Positions 60,044 to 64,000 of a stretch of 64,000 nucleotides of DNA are shown here, piece after piece; within the stretch, counting starts at the first letter, position 1, and each line of letters opens with the position of its first letter. This stretch comes from Pseudomonas tolaasii NCPPB 2192 (GTDB lineage: Bacteria > Pseudomonadota > Gammaproteobacteria > Pseudomonadales > Pseudomonadaceae), in NCBI RefSeq assembly GCF_002813445.1, contig NZ_PHHD01000001.1, forward strand, positions 5,642,001 to 5,706,000. The letters are read 5' to 3'. The translations under genes and the position numbers were made by a program. Below the pieces are notes generated by a model. The model was not told the origin of the DNA and made no database searches. It worked only from the letters and a program-made list of their open reading frames with translations.

Positions 60044-60814
60044 TCAGCAAAACGGTTTGATGGCCACGCCAGCCTGCTCCAGCGTGGCACGCACTTGTGC
60101 GGCCATGCTGATTGCGCCTGGGGTGTCGCTGTGCACGCAAATAGTGTCGATGTGCACGGGGAGCATCCGTCCCGAGACCGTTTCGATGCCGCCTGCCTGC
60201 ACCATGCGCAACATGCGCCGAGCGGCAAATTGCGCGTCATGCAGCACCGCCCCCGGCTCCTTGCGATGCACCAGATGGCCCTCTTCGGTGTAAGCACGGT
60301 CGGCGAACACTTCGGCCCTGGTACGCAGCCCCAAGTCGTTGGCGATGGGAATCAGCAGCCCGCCGGCGAAGGTCACGCAGATCAGCTCGGGGTCCACTGC
60401 TTTCACCGCCCTGGCAATCGCGGTGGCGACACTGGCATCGGTTTGCGTGAGGTTGCCCAGAGCGCCGTGCGCCTTGACGTAGGTGATCGGGTGGCCTGCG
60501 TAGCGCGACAACGCCAGCGCCGCGCCTACCTGGTAAGCCACCAGGCGTTCGATTTCTGCGGCGGAAAACGGAATGATGCGGCGCCCGAACCCCCACAGGT
60601 CCGGATAGCCCGGGTGTGCCCCCACCGCGACGCCCCGCGCTTTGGCCTGGGCGAAAGTGTGGGCCATGATCTCCGGGTCACCGGCATGAAAACCGCAGGC
60701 CACGTTGGCAGAGCTGACGATATCGAGGATGGCTTCATCGTCACCCATGCGCCAGGCGCCAAAGCCTTCGCCCATGTCGGAGTTGAGGTCGATTTGCAGA
60801 GTCTGGTTATTCAT
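60044..60814 (-). CDS. pxpA: 5-oxoprolinase subunit A (LamB/YcsF family)
   Basis: A 256-residue protein of the YcsF family (QIDLNSDMGEGFGAWRMGDDEAILDIVSSANVACGFHAGDPEIM ... AVGAHPGYPDLWGFGRR). With PxpB and PxpC it forms the ATP-dependent 5-oxoprolinase of E. coli and B. subtilis. Here, however, the operon also holds biotin carboxylase and carriers, so the substrate may differ. It starts 8 bp after the pxpC stop. Confidence 0.92.
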   Translation of the reverse strand: MNNQTLQIDLNSDMGEGFGAWRMGDDEAILDIVSSANVACGFHAGDPEIMAHTFAQAKARGVAVGAHPGYPDLWGFGRRIIPFSAAEIERLVAYQVGAALALSRYAGHPITYVKAHGALGNLTQTDASVATAIARAVKAVDPELICVTFAGGLLIPIANDLGLRTRAEVFADRAYTEEGHLVHRKEPGAVLHDAQFAARRMLRMVQAGGIETVSGRMLPVHIDTICVHSDTPGAISMAAQVRATLEQAGVAIKPFC

Positions 60815-60822
60815 TGGCGTTC

Positions 60823-61800
60823 TCACTGTGGAAGATCGTGTGCCTGGCCACGCAGGCGTGCAGCCAGGGTGGCAAGCGCACGGCAATGGCGGCGGTGTTC
60901 GTCGACGGCGGCGTCGGGGGTGACGGCTGTGAATCTGATCGCACAGCCAACCGGCGCCTGGGCCAGGCGCCACAGATCGGTTTCCAGCACCGTGGCGATT
61001 TTCGGGTAACCGCCACAGGTATTGGCTTCGGCCAACTGGATGATCGGCTGGCCATCGGGGGGCACTTGCACGGTGCCGGGCGCGATGCCGTGGGATAACA
61101 ATTCGACAGGTTCGCGGCGCAGCAACGGCTGGCCCTCCAGGCGATAGCCGACCCGGTTCGACTGCAGCGTCACCTGAAAAGACATGTGGTAAAACGCCTG
61201 CAAAGCCTGCGCGCTGAACTGTGCATGCTCGGCGGCCGGCAGCACGCGAACGCTGATGCAACCGCTCGCCAATTCCCGGAAAAACGCAGCGCGGTGTGAC
61301 GGCGCGACGGCGCGTGAATTGGCAGGGCAGGCGTCAGCTTCAAGCAGGTCCAGGCAGTCATCGCGCTTCAATCCACGGCCTTCGTGGCCGCCAAAACCGG
61401 CCTTGAGGTCGGTGGCGCGCGAGCCCATCACCACTGGCGTCGCCAGCCCGCCGCTGAACGCCAGATACGCCCGAACCCCGAGTGTGGGCGCCTGGATCAC
61501 CAGCGTCTGACCGGCTTTGGCATTCACTGCTGACCAGCCAGGCACGCGACAACCGTCCAGCGTCAGCTGGCACTGCGCACCGGTACAGGCCAGCGCCCGG
61601 TCGGTTTCAAAGCGCAGGCGAAACGGAAATACGCTGACCTCAATGCCCGCCGCATTCGCGCTGTTGCCCACCAGCAGGTTGGCCAGGCTCAAGGCCTCCC
61701 GATCCATCGCACCGCTGCGACTTACGCCCAGGTTCAACGTGCCATGGCGGCCAAGGTCCTGCACCAGGTTCAGCGCACCCGAAGAAAGAATACGGATCAT
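60823..61800 (-). CDS. pxpC: 5-oxoprolinase subunit C / carboxyltransferase-like (AHS2 domain)
   Basis: A 325-residue protein with the AHS2 domain shared with urea carboxylase (MIRILSSGALNLVQDLGRHGTLNLGVSRSGAMDREALSLANLLVGN ... LLRREPVELLSHGIAPGTVQVPPDGQPIIQLAEANTCGGYPKIATV). It pairs with the AHS1 protein encoded just upstream, with which it overlaps in an ATGA junction. Confidence 0.93.
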   Translation of the reverse strand: MIRILSSGALNLVQDLGRHGTLNLGVSRSGAMDREALSLANLLVGNSANAAGIEVSVFPFRLRFETDRALACTGAQCQLTLDGCRVPGWSAVNAKAGQTLVIQAPTLGVRAYLAFSGGLATPVVMGSRATDLKAGFGGHEGRGLKRDDCLDLLEADACPANSRAVAPSHRAAFFRELASGCISVRVLPAAEHAQFSAQALQAFYHMSFQVTLQSNRVGYRLEGQPLLRREPVELLSHGIAPGTVQVPPDGQPIIQLAEANTCGGYPKIATVLETDLWRLAQAPVGCAIRFTAVTPDAAVDEHRRHCRALATLAARLRGQAHDLPQ

Positions 61801-62489
61801 GCTTGAATCCCCGTGGCGACAAAGCGCACCCGGTCACCCGGTACCAACAGGCAAGGCTGCTCACGCCAGGCGTCGAACAACTCGATGTCGGTGATACCCA
61901 CCGCATGCCAGCCCGACGGCGCGGTACAGGGCATGACCCCGGCCTGCGCGCCGCCGATGATCACCGAGCCTTTGGCGATGCTGGGGCGCGGGTTGCTGCG
62001 CCGTGGTTGGGCCAGTTCAGCGGGTAGCCCGACCAAGTAAGCAAAGCCTGGCATGGAGCCGATACAGGCCACCTGATACGTCACGCGGCTGTGCCGTTGC
62101 ACCCATTCCTCAATGTCGAGACCGGCGCTGTCGGCCAACCATTTCAGGTCCAGCGCGCCGGGCCCGCCGTAGAGCACCGGAATGTCGATATCTTTTCCGG
62201 GCGCACTGCCGGCACCCAGGGTGAGCCAGCGTTGCAGCACCTGTTCCTGCACCTGCTGCGGGTGATGCCTGAGCGGGTCGAACAGCACCAGCAGGTTGTT
62301 CACCCCCACCACCACTTCGGTGACGAGGCTGTCTGGCTCGGCGTCCAGATGCGCCGCCAGAGCCCAGAGTTTGCGTTGTTGTTCCAGGTTGAACGGGCCA
62401 TCGGCGACATCCACCAGCAGCGCGCTGGAGCCTGCGCTGTGGACAGCCGGAAGCACACCCGGCGAGGCGTTGTTGTTGAGCGAGTTCAT
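61797..62489 (-). CDS. pxpB: 5-oxoprolinase subunit B (AHS1 domain)
   Basis: A 230-residue protein with the AHS1 domain (IDIPVLYGGPGALDLKWLADSAGLDIEEWVQRHSRVTYQVACIGSMPGFAYLVGLP ... PRPSIAKGSVIIGGAQAGVMPCTAPSGWHAVG). The catalytic-site His and the GSMPGFAYL motif of the family are present. The ATG at 62489 matches the family length. It leads the pxp block, 67 bp downstream of the MFS gene. Confidence 0.92.
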   Translation of the reverse strand: MNSLNNNASPGVLPAVHSAGSSALLVDVADGPFNLEQQRKLWALAAHLDAEPDSLVTEVVVGVNNLLVLFDPLRHHPQQVQEQVLQRWLTLGAGSAPGKDIDIPVLYGGPGALDLKWLADSAGLDIEEWVQRHSRVTYQVACIGSMPGFAYLVGLPAELAQPRRSNPRPSIAKGSVIIGGAQAGVMPCTAPSGWHAVGITDIELFDAWREQPCLLVPGDRVRFVATGIQA

Positions 62490-62556
62490 GAAAAATATCC
62501 AGCCGGCGATTGAGAGGACGACGCGGCGAGCGAGCGGTGGCCCGCTCGCGCTTGCA

Positions 62557-63888
62557 TCACTCTTGCAGGGGTTTGTGAGCGGTTTCCCTGGCGACACCCA
62601 GTGCGATCAAGGTGATCGCCAGGCCGGCACACACGTAAAGGCTCACGGCGATGGACGAATCGAACACCTTGAACAGCCCGGTGATGATCAGCGGTGCGGT
62701 GCCGCCGCCGAGAATCCCGCCCAGGGTGTAGGCCAGCGACGAACCGGCATAACGCACCCGCGTCGGAAATTGCTCGGTGACAAAGGCTGCCTGGGGGCCG
62801 AACATCATCGCCTGGAAAATCATCCCGACCACCATGGCGAGGAAGATCAACGGCGTCGAAGCGGTGTCCATCAGCCTGAAAAACACGAACACCCAAAGCC
62901 CTGAAAACACGGCGCCAGCGGCATACACCGGACGGCGCCCGAGTTTGTCCGAAAGCATGCCGAACAAGGGCACGCACACCGCATGAAACGCCGCACCGAC
63001 AATCGCAGCGCCCAGCGCCAGCGACCTGGGCAGGTGCAGCACATTGGTCACATAGGCCAGGCTGAACACCACCAGCATTGCGTAGACAATGTCCGAGCCG
63101 ATACGCGCGCAGCCCGCCAGCAGCAAACGCCGCCAATGGCCGACGAACACATCCCGCACGGGCGCTTCAACCTTGGCATCCTTCTCTTCAATCGCCTTGA
63201 ACACCGGCGTTTCATCCACGCCACGGCGCAGCCAGCACCCCAGGATCACCAGCAACACACTGGACAGAAACGGAATGCGCCAGCCCCACTCCTGGAAGCT
63301 CTCGGGCGTCATGCTGAAAGTGATCAAGGCCATGAACCCGGCACCCAGCAGCGTGCCGCAGGCCGGACCGACCTGGGTGAACGAGGCGTTGCGCCCGCGC
63401 TGATGGGGCTTGCCGTGCTCCATGGACAGCAGCACTGAACCGGCCCACTCGCCGCCAATCGCCGCGCCCTGGAAAAAACGCAACACCACCAGCAGGATCG
63501 GACTCCAGATGCCCCAACTGGCATAGGTCGGCAAAACGCCCATCAAACCGGTCACCACCCCCATCAGGATCAACGTGGCCACCAGCACCCAACGGCGCCC
63601 GAGCTTATCGCCCAGGCTGCCGAACACGATGCCGCCCAACGGCCGCGAAAGGTAGCCGACCGCGTAGGTCGAAAAGGCAATCACCGTGCCCGATAACGGG
63701 TCGAACGACGGAAAGAAAATGACGTTGAACACCAACGCCGCCATCAGGTTGTAGACCGTAAAGTCATACCACTCAAGGGTGGTGCCGATCGAGCTGGCCG
63801 CGGCCAGGCGGCGCATGTCGGCGCCGCTGGCATGCACACCGGTTTGATCGGAGTCGAGCCGGTCGATAGCGACCGTGGACGCACTCAT
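62557..63888 (-). CDS. MFS transporter, metabolite:H+ symporter type
   Basis: A 443-residue importer with twelve predicted helices. The MHS pattern is clear: ASSIGTTLEWYDFTVYNLMAALVFNVIFFP, YLSRPLGGIVFGSLGDKLGRRWVL and RFFQGAAIGGEWAGSVLLSMEH. The ATG at 63888 shares a base with the stop of the upstream gene (TGATG). It probably imports the substrate of the pxp-acc pathway, likely an organic acid. Confidence 0.92.
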   Translation of the reverse strand: MSASTVAIDRLDSDQTGVHASGADMRRLAAASSIGTTLEWYDFTVYNLMAALVFNVIFFPSFDPLSGTVIAFSTYAVGYLSRPLGGIVFGSLGDKLGRRWVLVATLILMGVVTGLMGVLPTYASWGIWSPILLVVLRFFQGAAIGGEWAGSVLLSMEHGKPHQRGRNASFTQVGPACGTLLGAGFMALITFSMTPESFQEWGWRIPFLSSVLLVILGCWLRRGVDETPVFKAIEEKDAKVEAPVRDVFVGHWRRLLLAGCARIGSDIVYAMLVVFSLAYVTNVLHLPRSLALGAAIVGAAFHAVCVPLFGMLSDKLGRRPVYAAGAVFSGLWVFVFFRLMDTASTPLIFLAMVVGMIFQAMMFGPQAAFVTEQFPTRVRYAGSSLAYTLGGILGGGTAPLIITGLFKVFDSSIAVSLYVCAGLAITLIALGVARETAHKPLQE

Positions 63889-64000
63889 CAACGCAGCTCC
63901 GCGGCGGACAGTTTCCAGGCCAGTTGATAGCGGGCGCTGCGCGAAATATCGACTTCAAGCCACTGGGCGGCACGTTCCATCGCCGACTGGTTCGACTCGT
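63888..64000 (-). CDS. C-terminal end of an upstream gene, unidentified
   Basis: Thirty-seven codons, ending QWLEVDISRSARYQLAWKLS and then AAELR before a TGA that overlaps the MFS start in a TGATG junction. It is the gene before the transporter in the operon. The fragment is too short to assign; it has no membrane segment. Confidence 0.6.
   Translation of the reverse strand, partial: ESNQSAMERAAQWLEVDISRSARYQLAWKLSAAELR

Noticed and set aside
1..64000. CRISPR arrays, tRNA, rRNA, prophage or integrase genes
   Set aside because: None were seen; the only regularly spaced repeats are REPs and operator pairs.

Overview
The window reads as part of a Pseudomonas chromosome, most likely the P. fluorescens group. 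Evidence: high GC; several inverted-pair REP elements of the GTGGGAGC(T/G)GGCTTGCC and GTGGCGAGGGAGCTTGC types; a FecI/FecR pair with a TonB-dependent receptor; an OprD-type porin; a DUF6124 gene behind a C4-like structured leader; and a very large number of LysR, TetR, GntR and AraC regulators. There are no rRNA or tRNA genes, CRISPR arrays or complete insertion sequences. The region is accessory metabolism and transport, packed into small operons with many ATGA, GTGA or TGATG overlaps.

Layout. 1-4.9 kb: a glycerol-type (GlpST-like) ABC importer operon on the minus strand, facing a sigma-54 activator (AcoR-like), with a readable -24/-12 promoter and a cluster of GAACA half-sites between them. 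4.9-8.8 kb: FecR, FecI and a TonB-dependent receptor. 8.9-12.8 kb: a D,D-carboxypeptidase, an OmpA-like lipoprotein, a LysR gene broken by an in-frame TAG, and an unknown lipoprotein. 13.1-17.2 kb: a three-subunit molybdenum dehydrogenase (2Fe-2S, Mo, tri-haem cytochrome c). 17.2-18 kb: the C4-like leader and DUF6124 gene. 18.2-20.9 kb: an AdeRS-like two-component system with two coupled small genes. 21-30.2 kb: stress and detoxification genes (two alpha/beta hydrolases, an AhpD-like protein, a DJ-1-like protein, two glutathione transferases, an SDR) with local LysR and TetR regulators, one LysR being only an HTH fragment.

30.3-33.3 kb: a 999-residue HrpK-like protein with a duplicated N-terminal module and no type III secretion genes nearby. 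33.7-38.7 kb: a GntR / DUF2848 / amidase / MFS catabolic operon whose regulator has a 30-bp perfect palindrome against its ribosome binding site, then an AraC gene. 39.1-39.2 kb: a 105-bp IS4-type MITE inside what appears to have been a bidirectional terminator, beside a broken ADP-ribosylglycohydrolase. 39.4-43 kb: an Rrf2 regulator, an NDH-2-like flavoprotein and a GabP-like permease. 43-51.8 kb: an RND efflux system (outer-membrane factor, membrane fusion protein, pump) under a TetR regulator with the same operator at both promoters, with a molybdopterin oxidoreductase coupled to the outer-membrane factor gene.

51.8-56.4 kb: an SDR, an amidase, a MATE exporter and a LysR regulator. 56.5-64 kb: an OprD porin, then a tightly packed minus-strand operon of an MHS-type transporter, PxpB, PxpC, PxpA, a biotin carrier, a biotin carboxylase and a second carrier-like protein that lacks the biotin-accepting lysine. 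The most interesting signals are the C4-like leader, the MITE in the terminator, the pxp-acc operon with its degenerate second carrier, the HrpK-like orphan and the shared RND operators.
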